From: Macrostomum hystrix
Taxonomy: Eukaryota > Platyhelminthes > Macrostomidae
Length of the DNA stretch: 64,000 nt
Assembly (NCBI GenBank): GCA_950097015.1
Contig: CATNEN010000001.1
Location: 25,743,501 to 25,807,500 of the forward strand
Direction: 5' to 3'
The stretch's first letter is position 1, and each line of letters begins with the position of its first letter. Position numbers and translations under genes: made by a program. Below are positions 21,559 through 33,649 of this stretch, piece after piece. The notes beneath the pieces are model-generated. The model was not told the origin of the DNA. It saw only the letters and a list, made by a program, of their open reading frames with translations, and ran no database searches.

Positions 21559-24067
21559 AATTGTTTCCTAAGCAGGGTGGCATTCTCACTGGCGCAGTCT
21601 CAGCTGCACTCCTGTTCTGTGTGGCTGCCAGGACTGTTGAGCTCTCCTACATCGGCTGCTTCGTTGACAGCTCAATCAGGGACCTGAACGGACTGAGTGG
21701 CATCAGCAGCATCGGTGGACTCGCCGTCATAGCCAGTCGCATCGACTCAGCCAGCAACTCGCGTGAGTTCTGCAGCAGCGTCTGCTCACTGGGCGGCTTC
21801 GCCTACTTCGGCGTGCAAAACAGATTGAACTGCCTGTGCGGCAACTCATTCGGCCCATATGGAAAAGTTAGTGACAGCGAATGCAACATGACGTGCACTG
21901 GAAACCCGCTGCAGAAGTGCGGATCAGCTGGAGGAACTCATTGTTTGCCCTCACAACAACAACAACATAGTACGCTGTCAGAGTCTAGTACAGGGAGCGC
22001 TTGAGGGCCTGGGCGCGAACGAAGGCCGCGCCACCGGCAGAGTCCGGAGCGCCAGCATCATCCAGCAGGCAGTCGACGTAGCGCCGGGTGCGCGCCTGTC
22101 CTCGCCGGTAGGGTGCTTGTACCGTGAGCAGCAGGACCTCCTGCACCGGCTCTGGGCAGTACGACTCGGCGCGGATGACATGGCCTGCGAGCTGGAGTCG
22201 CCGATGGCGCAGAAGTTCACTTGGCCGGGCCAGGCCGGCGCGGCGGTAGAGTGCCGCATTGGAGACTCGCTGGTCGCCGATCTTTAAGGCAGCGCGCAGC
22301 AGGCCAGCGTACACGGCGTCGACCTGATGTTAAAGCGAGTCCGTCAGCGTCCAGGTCTCGGCGTTGTACAAGAGGACGGTCTCGATCACCGCCCGGAACA
22401 ACGCCGCCCTCTGACGGTCAGGTAGGGCCTCGGACTGCAGAACGGTCCTCACAGAACGGAAGGCCGCCCATGCAAGCCCGCGGCGACGCCGCAAATCGTC
22501 ACAAGCGTCGGGTACCAGACCGCCGAGGTAGACAAACTGCTGGCATCTTGGGAGCTCAGTTGCCTGCCCGTCAGCGCCTCGGCAGTAAATTGCAGCCTCG
22601 ATGTCGCCCGGCACGCAGAGCACTACGGTCTTCTGCGTGTTGACCACCAGGCCTACGCTCGCCGCAGCGCCAACCAGCCTGTCCAGCTGGCGCTGAGCGC
22701 CCTCGACGGTCGAGGACAGCAGGGCGAGATCGTCGGCGTAGCCAAGCACGCTGAGCCGTTTCTCCGGTTGACGTCGACCCACGCGTCGCCGCAGCTGAAG
22801 GCCATCGTTGTCAGTCGGAAGAGCAGTTCGCAGCACCCAGTCAAGCACTAGGATGAACAGGAACGGCGCCAGCGTATCCTCCTGGAGCACCCCGGAGGAT
22901 GTCTCGAAGAAGTCCGATAGGCCGTCCTGAGTTGACACAGCAGCAGTTGTGTGGCAGTACAAAGCCATGATGGCGGACACCAGCTGCTCTGGCACTTTGT
23001 ACGCTCGAAGCACCAGTGGGAGCGCGGCCCTGACGACCGAGTCGAATGCCTTCTTGAAGTCGATGAAGACTACAATCAGGTTCAACTGGCGAGTCCGCGC
23101 CTCCTCGATGACAAGGCGAAGAGCTAGGATCTGCATCACTGTGCCGCGATGAGGCCGGAAGCCGTTCTGCTCGGGTCGCAGATACGGGTCCAGCACGGGC
23201 TGCAACCGCGATAGCAGCATCCGGTTAAACAGCTTCGCAGCGCAGGACTGAAGGCAGATCCCTCGGTGCTCCTCTAGCCTTGTGGTGCTCGGCTTCTTAG
23301 GAATAGCGACGATTCGGCGGACGGTAGAGCGGATCTCGCACTCGTAGGTCGCAGATGAGTAGCCGATGGTCGGACCGCAGAGCCAGCGGCGTGATGGTGC
23401 GGCAGTTGATGGCGCGGCGGCGCTCCCGGAAGCGCACAAGCACGTGGTCGAGCTGTGCCAGCCTCCGTGTTGCGTACCGGCCGCGCGCGTTCCGCCGTCT
23501 TCGTTTGCAGCCCACGAAGGTCGCGAGCCTGCCAGGTGGCTTGCGGAAGCGGGTGTTGGCCGACACCATGTCCTGCCTCTCCAGGAAGTCCTCCAGCGCT
23601 TCGGTATTGCCGTTCTCGCGGGGCGTAACAAACAGCGATCACTCGGACCTACGCGGAACTGCGTTCAGGTCTACGAGGACATCCACTGTGTCTCGCTGCG
23701 CCATCGCCTCCACGTGCACCGAGAGTTGCTCGAAGAAATCTTGAGCCTCATCGGGCCGAGTGGCAGGGGGCGCGTAGCCGCATAAAAGGCGAGCGTTCCG
23801 GCCGCGAAGCCGGACGTCAACCCGAAGTAGCCGAGGGGACAGGGAGACGCAGCGACAGCTCTGCTGCAGCCTCGGTCCGATCAGCGCGCCGACTCCTCCA
23901 CGACCACGATGGTCCGCTGATGAGTAGTGTAGAGTCCATCCGGCACCCAGGTCTTCGCAGTGGAGCCCTGGTTCCGACCTGATGGACACCTCTTGCAGCG
24001 CGATGACATCGCAGCTCAGGTCGTGCGCTAGCTTCGCCAGCAGTCCTCTCCGCCCTCACCTACCTCT
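21559..24067 (+). pseudogene. WSC-domain exon interrupted by an RTE retrotransposon
   Basis: WSC domains are cysteine-rich, carbohydrate-binding extracellular modules. Reading from 21,559 there is a hydrophobic signal-like stretch (TGAVSAALLFCVAA), then SYIGCFVD and eight Cys in WSC order, including CLCGNSFGPYG, CNMTCTGNP and CGSAGG. The exon acceptor is pyrimidine-rich (ending 21,558; 21,575 is an alternative). At 21,954 the frame runs into the 3' tail of a minus-strand retrotransposon. The 8-bp GCCCTCAC at 21,947-21,954 recurs at 24,052-24,059, after which the original frame continues for three codons to a GTGAGT donor at 24,068. Other exons of the gene are not identified. The allele shown is presumably broken unless the insert is removed from the transcript. 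Confidence 0.75.
21955..24051 (-). mobile_element. RTE-type non-LTR retrotransposon, 5'-truncated copy 1
   Basis: Minus strand: partial apurinic-type endonuclease (CDVIALQE near 24,010 down to QLDHVLVRF and SDHRLLICDLRVR near 23,360), then reverse transcriptase (NGFRPHRGTV, FIDFKKAFDSV, GVLQEDTLAPFLF, GYADDLALLSS) and a C-terminal region to about 21,985. It ends in a TTG-repeat tail (plus-strand CAA run 21,955-21,967). The DTLAPFLF motif and short-repeat tail fit the RTE clade. The linker normally between endonuclease and RT is missing, the frames are shifted, and Gly of the LQGD motif reads Glu, so this copy cannot be active. Flanked by the 8-bp duplication GCCCTCAC. Confidence 0.9.
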
Positions 24068-24174
24068 GTGAGTAACCATTTTTTGTAAGAACCGAGACTA
24101 AAGCATGAACCGAGACTCACGAGCAAAGTGCTCATATTAAATAGTTGCGAAGAGAGCGATCGCTGCGACACAAC

Positions 24175-24300
24175 CCGATGGGGTGGCGTGCACTCGCGAG
24201 ATGTACACGCATGAACACTAGCAACTAGCTTGCAGAGAGTTGTGCGGACTTCATAAGGCCTCACTGTGAGATATTCAACACTATCTATAGCCATTATATA
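24175..24300. repeat. Dispersed about 126-bp repeat, copy 1
   Basis: From CCGATGGGGTGGCGTGCACT to CTATAGCCATTATATA, nearly identical to 37,138-37,266 and 59,359-59,487. It lies outside the retrotransposon borders, in the intron after the WSC exon. I see no coding potential or known RNA fold. Apart from A-B duplication, this is an independent copy of the same sequence. Confidence 0.85.
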
Positions 24301-24454
24301 CATATTTTACTTCCAGGAGTAAAATATTTTATCAAGCTATCAAATTAATATCACCAAGTTTTTTAGTCGACTAGGCAAAAGGTTGAAAGATTATTTGAGT
24401 GTTTCATACACAAGTTCTTTAGGAAACAGGGAAGCCAAGTGGTCAATAGTAAAA

Positions 24455-24908
24455 CAGTGGTCCAGGGGGAAGCCAGTGGTCCAGAGGGAAGCCAGGGTCC
24501 AGGGGGAAGCCAGGGATCCAGAGGGATGCCAGGGATCCAGAGAGAAGCCAGGGTCCAGAGGGAAGCCAGGGTCCAGGGGAAGCCAGGGTCCAGGGGGAAG
24601 CCAGGAGTCCAGAGGGAAGCCAGGAGTCCAGAGGGAAGCCAGGAGTCCAGAGGGAAGCCAGGAGTCCAGAGGGAAGCCAGGGTCCAGGGGGAAGCCAGGG
24701 GTTCAGGGGGAAGCCAGGGATCCAGAGGGAAGCCAGAAGTCTCGAATGAAGCCAGGGAGCCAGGGAGAAGCCAGGGGTCCAGAGGGAAACCAGAATTCTT
24801 GAAGGAAGCCATGGGTCAGGAGGAAAGCCAGGGGTCCAGAGGGAGGCAAGGGGTCCAAAGAGAAGCCAGAGTGATCTGGAGGGAAGCCGAGGTCAGAGGG
24901 AAGCTTTA
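24455..24908. repeat. Degenerate minisatellite, about 16-19-bp unit
   Basis: GGTCCAGAGGGAAGCCAG and shorter GTCCAGGGGGAAGCCAGG units, about 25 copies with many point changes and length variation. Much less uniform than the other arrays, which suggests an older array. Confidence 0.9.
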
Positions 24909-25917
24909 AATATTTGAGACCCTTATTAGAAAAAAGATATAAAAAGATAAGCCTAATAACAATGCACAAAATTGGTCTTAGCTAACAAATAATTTGAATA
25001 ATTGTAACAATAGCAACATTATACAGGCCATATATCATTGTTTTCTAGACTACAACTAGGCCCCTTGTTACAGCTAGTTATCCTAGCTTGTTATATTGTT
25101 TTATAAGCTTCTTATAGCTTGTTCTCCTTATTTATCCTTATCAGCAATTTTTATCTTAGCTAGGCCAGATCTTAACAGCGTATGTTACCTGTGAGCCTTT
25201 GTAATTTATTTTAATAGCTATAATTATTAATTTAGCCTAGCCTAGCCCTAGTGCATAGTTTATTTAAATAAGTTCGAATTCTTGAAACCAGACCAGAAAC
25301 CAGAATTCACCCGTTAGTTCAGAGCATACTGTGAGATATTACCAGACGGGTTCGGAGCGGGCATGAAAGCGCGATTTAACCGCGTCTAGACGCCATCTTT
25401 TTACGATATCTTTTCCGTCTAGACGGTAGGTCATGGGGTGGCTTCCAATAATCTGACAAAATCTAACTTTAACAGTAGGACTACCAAGCCATTTTGCCGC
25501 CCGTTTTTATTCCAAGGGGGGGGGAATTCCCCCCTGAGAACATTTTTTGGCAGCACCTGTAAGCTAACCGCGTAGGGTGATGACTGATTGGTTGACAGAC
25601 TAGGCGATGGTGTACTGTAGTTGAGCTGCGCCTCAAACATTGAATATCTCGACAGTCTGAAGATCTGGCGACTCGTTTCTTTTTCCAGAAGATGCGCAGC
25701 AAAAAGTTGACCCGTGTTCTTGAGTTTCGTGTGCTTGCATTGTTCCGTTCGGGTGCAGCAAAAAACATTGTTTGTTTGGAAAAACTTCCCCCACCCTTGG
25801 TAGTTATACTTTTAATAACTTTTCTAAGAAACGAAGTGTCCCGTCCTTCTTCTAGTAGTCCTTAAGGGCGGGCTGCCGTTAGTTTCAACCTCGTTTTAAC
25901 ATGCGTAGGCTGACTAC
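24909..25917. other. Unassigned spacer up to the duplication border
   Basis: No gene recognised. It holds two 12-bp palindromes with a TCTAGA core (25,382-25,393 and 25,415-25,426) and a G-run/C-run palindrome around 25,516-25,534. Homology with unit B begins just after this region. Confidence 0.5.
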
Positions 25918-26589
25918 AACGAGTCGGCCCGCGAAACTTGTCTATGGTAATTTCGAAGCATTCCGAGAGACGCGTCTATCTTTCTCAAATAGAGACGGCC
26001 ATAGTACTCGTGCTCCTGTGTAGCGAATCTGCTCTGTTAAAATTGCTTGCACTAGATCTTGACACAGACTTCAAGATGAGACGATTCCAAGAAATAAAAG
26101 AAGAGAAAGTGCTTCCTAACTGGACACCACAGGAACTGAAGAAAATTGCCAAGGTGTATAATAAGCAAACATCGTCCATTTATTATCTGGACCTAGAGTT
26201 ACCAGAAAACCGCTCAAGGAGCCATTCGGAGACCTCGGAAAGTACTTGTACAACTGAAGTGAGCTCGAAGCCAAATCGAAAATTTTCCTTCACTTGCCTG
26301 AAAAACCCAGACAATATTTTGCCAGCTCTCACACTGTTGTCAATGATTCTTGCTGTGCCAGTTGGTCTCTCGATTCACCGACTGGAGCCCAGCGAACTGA
26401 CTGTCGAGCTTATCGGCTTACCGGGTGAATTGCTGATCAACATGCTCAACCTGATGGTTTTTCCGTTGCTTTTCTCTTCACTAGTGTCCGGTTCGTGCTT
26501 GCTCGTGCTTTTCTGTTTGATCATTTTTACTTTTAGCTCAGAACGTAAGTGAGCAAGCAGTCGAACAACAGTAGGGTTTGGGAGTGGGA

Positions 26590-26896
26590 GAAAACTTCTA
26601 CTAGGAAGTGGGGGTTTTGCAGCCAATTATAAATGAGCAGGGTTAGAGGTAAGAGGAGACACTCCCTGAGGACTGGGGTTGTTGCAGCCAATTATAAATG
26701 AGCAGGATTAGAGGTAAGAGGAGACACTCCCTGAGGCCAGGGGTTTTTGCAGCCAATTATAAATGAGCAGGGTAAGAGGTGAGAGAAGACACTCCCTGAG
26801 GCCAGGGGTTGTTGCAGCCAATTATAAATGAGCAGGGTAAGAGGTGAGAGAAAACACTCCCTGAGGCCAGGGGTTGTTGCAGCCAATTATAAAGCA
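26590..26896. repeat. 65-bp tandem repeat in SLC1-A intron 1, about 5 copies
   Basis: Unit from GAGGCCAGGGGTTGTTGCAG through CCAATTATAAATGAGCAGGG to GACACTCCCT. Copy B has only about two units (48,985-49,100), so this array changed size after duplication. Confidence 0.9.
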
Positions 26897-27329
26897 TCCG
26901 GGAGTTAGAACCTTAAAACGCTATAAAAAGAGCCAAAATACGAGCGTCCAAACACTCGTAAGTGTCCAAAATTGACCTCTCACTTTAAATTAAAACGCCA
27001 GGGTTCTCTAATCCGAAGATAAAATCTATGAACCGGATTTCCGTCTTCATGCTTTTTTACTTCTTCTTCTCGTGCTTGGCTGCTGTGGTAATCGGCATCA
27101 TTCTAACGGTCATTATTCAGCCAGGCAATAACAATCATTTGAAGAAACATTTTCCGGCCAGAGGCTACGATATCTCTAAAAGGCAAAGCATCGAAGTGCT
27201 TTTAAATATTCTGAGCCTAATACTGTGCGTTTCGAATAATCTAATTAACATTTGATGTTAAGAATATATTATAAATCATATCAAACCATCGTATGAATCT
27301 CGCAGCGACTAGAATAAAATAGCAATCCA

Positions 27330-30300
27330 AATCCCTTGATACCTTCTACATGGAGTAGATTAGCAATACAAATCCCTTGATACCTTCTGCATGGAGCAGA
27401 TTAGCAATCCAAATCCCTTGATACCTTCTGCATGGAGCAGATTAGCAATCCAAATCCCTTGATACCTTCTGCATGGAGTAGATTAGCAATCCAAATCCCT
27501 TGATACCTTCTGCATGGAGTAGATTAGCAATCCAAATCCCTTGATACCTTCTGCATGGAGTAGATTAGCAATCCAAATCCATTGATACCTTCTGCATGGA
27601 GTAGATTAGCAATCCAAATCCATTGATACCTTCTGCATGGAGCAGATTAGCAATCCAAATCCCTTGATACCTTCTGCATGGAGCAGATTAGCAATCCAAA
27701 TCCCTTGATACCTTCTGCATGGAGTAGATTAGCAATCCAAATCCCTTGATACCTTCTGCATGGAGTAGATTAGCAATCCAAATCCCTTGATACCTTCTGC
27801 ATGGAGTAGATTAGCAATCCAAATCCCTTGATATCTTCTGCATGGAGTAGATTAGCAATCCAAATCCCTTGATATCTTCTGCATGGAGTAGATTAGCAAT
27901 CCAAATCCCTTAATATCTTCTGCATGGAGTAGATTAGCAATCCAAATCCATTGATACCTTCTGCATGGAGTAGATTAGCAATCCAAATCCCTTGATATCT
28001 TCTGCATGGAGTAGATTAGCAATCCAAATCCCTTGATATCTTCTGCATGGAGTAGATTAGCAATCCAAATCCCTTGATACCTTCTGCATGGAGTAGATTA
28101 GCAATCCAAATCCCTTGATACCTTCTGCATGGAGTAGATTAGCAATCCAAATCCCTTGATATCTTCTGCATGGAGTAGATTAGCAATCCAAATCCCTTGA
28201 TACCTTCTGCATGGAGTAGATTAGCAATCCAAATCCCTTGATACCTTCTGCATGGAGTAGATTAGCAATCCAAATCCATTGATACCTTCTGCATGGAGTA
28301 GATTTGCAATCCAAATCCATTGATACCTTCTGCATGGAGCAGATTAGCAATCCAAATCCCTTGATACCTTCTGCATGGAGCAGATTAGCAATCCAAATCC
28401 CTTGATACCTTCTGCATGGAGTAGATTAGCAATCCAAATCCCTTGATACCTTCTGCATGGAGTAGATTAGCAATCCAAATCCCTTGATACCTTCTGCATG
28501 GAGTAGATTAGCAATCCAAATCCATTGATACCTTCTGCATGGAGTAGATTAGCAATCCAAATCCCTTGATATCTTCTGCATGGAGTAGATTAGCAATCCA
28601 AATCCCTTGATACCTTCTGCATGGAGTAGACTAGCAATCCAAATCCCTTGATACCTTCTGCATGGAGTAGATTAGCAATCCAAATCCCTTGATACATTCT
28701 GCATGGAGTAGATTAGCAATCCAAATCCCTTGATACATTCTGCATGGAGTAGATTAGCAATCCAAATCCCTTGATATCTTCTGCATGGAGTAGATTAGCA
28801 ATCCAAATCCCTTGATATCTTCTGCATGGAGTAGATTAGCAATCCAAATCCCTTGATATCTTCTGCACGGAGTAGATTAGCAATCCAAATCCCTTGATAT
28901 CTTCTGCATGGAGTAGATTAGCAATCCAAATCCCTTGATATCTTCTGCATGGAGTAGATTAGCAATCCAAATCCCTTAATATCTTCTGCATGGAGTAGAT
29001 TAGCAATCCAAATCCATTGATACCTTCTGCATGGAGTAGATTAGCAATCCAAATCCCTTGATATCTTCTGCATGGAGTAGATTAGCAATCCAAATCCCTT
29101 GATATCTTCTGCATGGAGTAGATTAGCAATCCAAATCCCTTGATACCTTCTGCATGGAGTAGATTAGCAATCCAAATCCCTTGATACCTTCTGCATGGAG
29201 TAGATTAGCAATCCAAATCCCTTGATACCTTCTGCATGGAGTAGATTAGCAATCCAAATCCCTTGATATCTTCTGCATGGAGTAGATTAGCAATCCAAAT
29301 CCCTTGATATCTTCTGCATGGAGTAGATTAGCAATCCAAATCCCTTGATATCTTCTGCATGGAGTAGACTAGCAATCCAAATCCTTTGATACCTTCTGCA
29401 TGGAGTAGATTAGCAATCCAAATCCCTTGATACATTCTGCATGGAGTAGATTAGCAATCCAAATCCCTTGATACATTCTGCATGGAGTAGATTTGCAATC
29501 CAAATCCCTTGATACATTCTGCATGGAGTAGATTTGCAATCCAAATCCCTTGATATCTTCTGCATGGAGAAGATTAGCAATCCAAATCCCTTGATATCTT
29601 CTGCATGGAGTAGATTAGCAATCCAAATCCCTTGATACCTTCTGCATGGAGTAGATTAGCAATCCAAATCCATTGATACCTTCTGCATGGAGTAGATTAG
29701 CAATCCAAATCCCTTGATACCTTCTGCATGGAGTAGATTAGCAATCCAAATCCCTTGATACCTTCTGCATGGAGTAGATTAGCAATCCAAATCCCTTGAT
29801 ATCTTCTGCATGGAGTAGATTAGCAATCCAAATCCCTTGATACCTTCTGCACGGAGTAGATTAGCAATCCAAATCCCTTGATACCTTCTGCATGGAGTAG
29901 ATTAGCAATCCAAATCCCTTGATATCTTCTGCATGGAGTAGATTAGCAATCCAAATCCCTTGATACCTTCTGCACGGAGTAGATTAGCAATCCAAATCCC
30001 TTGATACCTTCTGCATGGAGTAGATTAGCAATCCAAATCCCTTGATACCTTCTGCATGGAGTAGATTAGCAATCCAAATCCCTTGATACCTTCTGCATGG
30101 AGTAGATTAGCAATCCAAATCCCTTGATATCTTCTGCATGGAGTAGATTAGCAATCCAAATCCCTTGATATCTTCTGCATGGAGTAGATTAGCAATCCAA
30201 ATCCCTTGATACCTTCTGCATGGAGTAGATTAGCAATCCAAATCCCTTGATACCTTCTGCATGGAGTAGATTAGCAATCCAAATCCCTTGATATCTTCTG

Positions 30301-32018
30301 CATGGAGTAGATTAGCAATCCAAATCCCTTGATATCTTCTGCATGGAGTAGATTAGCAATCCAAATCCCTTGATATCTTCTGCATGGAGTAGATTAGCAA
30401 TCCAAATCCCTTGATATCTTCTGCACGGAGTAGATTAGCAATCCAAATCCCTTGATATCTTCTGCATGGAGTAGATTAGCAATCCAAATCCCTTGATACC
30501 TTCTGCATGGAGTAGATTAGCAATCCAAATCCCTTGATATCTTCTGCATGGAGTAGATTAGCAATCCAAATCCATTGATATCTTCTGCATGGAGTAGATT
30601 AGCAATCCAAATCCCTTGATACCTTCTGCACGGAGTAGATTAGCAATCCAAATCCCTTGATATCTTCTGCATGGAGTAGATTAGCAATCCAAATCCCTTG
30701 ATACCTTCTGCACGGAGTAGATTAGCAATCCAAATCCCTTGATACCTTCTGCATGGAGTAGATTAGCAATCCAAATCCCTTGATACCTTCTGCATGGAGT
30801 AGATTAGCAATCCAAATCCCTTGATATCTTCTGCATGGAGTAGATTAGCAATCCAAATCCCTTGATACCTTCTGCATGGAGTAGATTAGCAATCCAAATC
30901 CATTGATACCTTCTGCATGGAGTAGATTAGCAATCCAAATCCCTTGATATCTTCTGCATGGAGTAGATTAGCAATCCAAATCCCTTGATACCTTCTGCAT
31001 GGAGTAGATTAGCAATCCAAATCCCTTGATATCTTCTGCATGGAGTAGATTAGCAATCCAAATCCCTTGATACCTTCTGCACGGAGTAGATTAGCAATCC
31101 AAATCCCTTGATATCTTCTGCACGGAGTAGATTAGCAATCCAAATCCCTTGATACCTTCTGCATGGAGTAGATTAGCAATCCAAATCCCTTGATATCTTC
31201 TGCATGGAGTAGATTAGCAATCCAAATCCCTTGATATCTTCTGCATGGAGTAGATTAGCAATCCAAATCCCTTGATACCTTCTGCATGGAGTAGATTAGC
31301 AATCCAAATCCATTGATACCTTCTGCATGGAGTAGATTAGCAATCCAAATCCCTTGATACCTTCTGCATGGAGTAGATTAGCAATCCAAATCCCTTGATA
31401 CCTTCTGCATGGAGTAGATTAGCAATCCAAATCCCTTGATACCTTCTGCATGGAGTAGATTAGCAATCCAAATCCCTTGATACCTTCTGCACGGAGTAGA
31501 TTAGCAATCCAAATCCCTTGATATCTTCTGCACGGAGTAGATTAGCAATCCAAATCCCTTGATACCTTCTGCATGGAGTAGATTAGCAATCCAAATCCCT
31601 TGATACCTTCTGCATGGAGTAGATTAGCAATCCAAATCCCTTGATACCTTCTGCATGGAGTAGATTAGCAATCCAAATCCCTTGATACCTTCTGCATGGA
31701 GCAGATTAGCAATCCAAATCCATTGATACCTTCTGCATGGAGTAGATTAGCAATCCAAATCCCTTGATATCTTCTGCATGGAGTAGATTAGCAATCCAAA
31801 TCCCTTGATACCTTCTGCATGGAGTAGATTAGCAATCCAAAACCCTTGATATCTTCTGCATGGAGTAGACTAGCAATCCAAATCCCTTGATACCTTCTGC
31901 ATGGAGTAGATTAGCAATCCAAATCCCTTGATACCTTCTGCATGGAGTAGATTAGCAATCCAAATCCCTTGATACCTTCTGCATGGAGTAGATTAGCAAT
32001 CCAAATCCCTTGATGCTT
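27330..32018. repeat. 41-bp minisatellite in SLC1-A intron 2, about 114 copies
   Basis: Unit TCTGCATGGAGTAGATTAGC then AATCCAAATCCCTTGATACCT. Variants in A are mainly GATATC/GATACC and CCCTT/CCATT. The array fills nearly the whole 4.9 kb intron between the TM3 exon and the loop exon. It matches 49,530-53,755 in B but with a different variant mix. Confidence 0.97.
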
Positions 32019-32454
32019 ACAATACAGAGTAGACCAATAATAAATAAACTTACAGCCTATCTTACTATTTGATTCTCACTGCTTGAAGTGCCCCATTTCA
32101 GAAACATTTTCCCAGATGGTTTTCTTCAAGAAACATTTCACCGAAAAAAAGCTGCTTTTTCTGGCGATAACATTTATGACGATGCGCGGATTAGGCCTAG
32201 ATATTCTGAAGGGATGAACTTGCTGGGTAAGTTTTAAGTATCCTTATATGCTCAGTTTAATAATTGGCCTGTCACTAAGCCGCAACCCAACCCGAATTTC
32301 AGCTTGCGTCAGTTTCTCAATTTTCTTCGGTTCGGTGATAAAACGCTTGTCAAATCACACGGGAGACCTGATTGACCTGATGGTTGCCATCAACGACACT
32401 TGCTGCATGATGGTGCGGGTCATAACTTGGTGAGTCCTTGGTGCAATCTAATGA

Positions 32455-33152
32455 CCAAAAAAGCAACTGACCCAATCTCTAACTGACCCAATCTCTAACT
32501 GACTCAATCTCTAACTGACCCAATCTCTAACTGACCCAATCGCTAACTGAACCATTCTCTAACTGACCCAATCTCAAACTGACCCAATCTCAAACTGACC
32601 CAATCTCTAACTGACCCATTCTATAACTGACCCAACTCTAACTGACCCATTCTCTATCTGACCCATCTCTAACTGACCCAATCTCTAACTGACCCAATCT
32701 CTAACTGACCCAATCTCTAACTGACCCAATCTCTAACTGACCCAATCTCTAACTGACCCAATCTCTAACTGACCCAATCTCTATCTGACCCAATATCTAA
32801 CTGACCCATCTCTAACTGACCCATTCTCTATCTGACCCATCTCTAACTGACCCAATCTCTAACTGACCCAATCTCTAACTGACCCAATCTCTAACTGACC
32901 CAATCTCTAACTGACCCAATCTCTAACTGACCCAATCTCTATCTGACCCAATATCTAACTGACCCATCTCTAACTGACCCATTCTCTCACTGACCAATCT
33001 CTAACTGACCCAATCTCTAACTGACGAAATCTCTAACTGACCAATCTCTATCTGACCCAATCTCTAACTGACCCAATCTCTATCTGACCCAATCTCTAAC
33101 TGACGAAATCTCTAACTGACCAATCTCTATCTGACCCATTCTCTAACTGATA
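32455..33152. repeat. 15/16-bp minisatellite in SLC1-A intron 4
   Basis: CTCTAACTGACCCAAT / CTCTATCTGACCCAT units, about 44 copies. The same intron in B holds about 1.6 kb of this repeat. It lies between exon 4 (ends 32,429) and exon 5 (starts 33,292). Confidence 0.95.
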
Positions 33153-33649
33153 CATAACTAACCCAAACCAGAACTGACGAAAGCGTATGAGTCGTGGAAA
33201 AAATACATTTCAAACTTATCTTATTTCAATGCAACGTTTTCAAGGGTTGCCATTTAAACTTCCATCTAACCTCTCACCTCACTAAACCTAGGTACACACC
33301 GGTTGGGGTGTTCTCGATACTGGTGATAACTACGTTGGAAAATCAGGAATTGAGCAAGAAACCAAATACCATAATGGAGAGAGATCCTAAAGGGATATTT
33401 CCACACCTAGGCTACTTCGTACTGACTGTGTTAATTGGCTTTGTATTGCAAACATGCCTTCAGGCATTGTCCTACCTGGTTCTGGTTAACAGGAATCCGA
33501 TCAAAGTTTTTCTGGGCACCTTCCAGGCTTGTGTGACGGCTTTTGGCACCGCATCCTCAGCTGCCACCCTGCCGATCACTTTCCATTGCACTGAGGACAA
33601 GCTGGGCATTGATAAGAGAATCACTAAAATTGTGCTGCCCATTGGTACA

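Noticed and set aside
22221-23785. Plus-strand Arg-rich open frames
   Set aside because: Antisense to the retrotransposon endonuclease and RT.
26491-26552. Exon 1 of SLC1 extended to the strong GTAAGT donor at 26,545
   Set aside because: The extension breaks phase with the TM3 exon; the weaker GTTCGT donor at 26,491 gives a continuous family match in both copies.
27330-32018. CRISPR-like array
   Set aside because: Direct 41-bp tandem units without unique spacers, in an animal intron; the same holds for all other arrays here.
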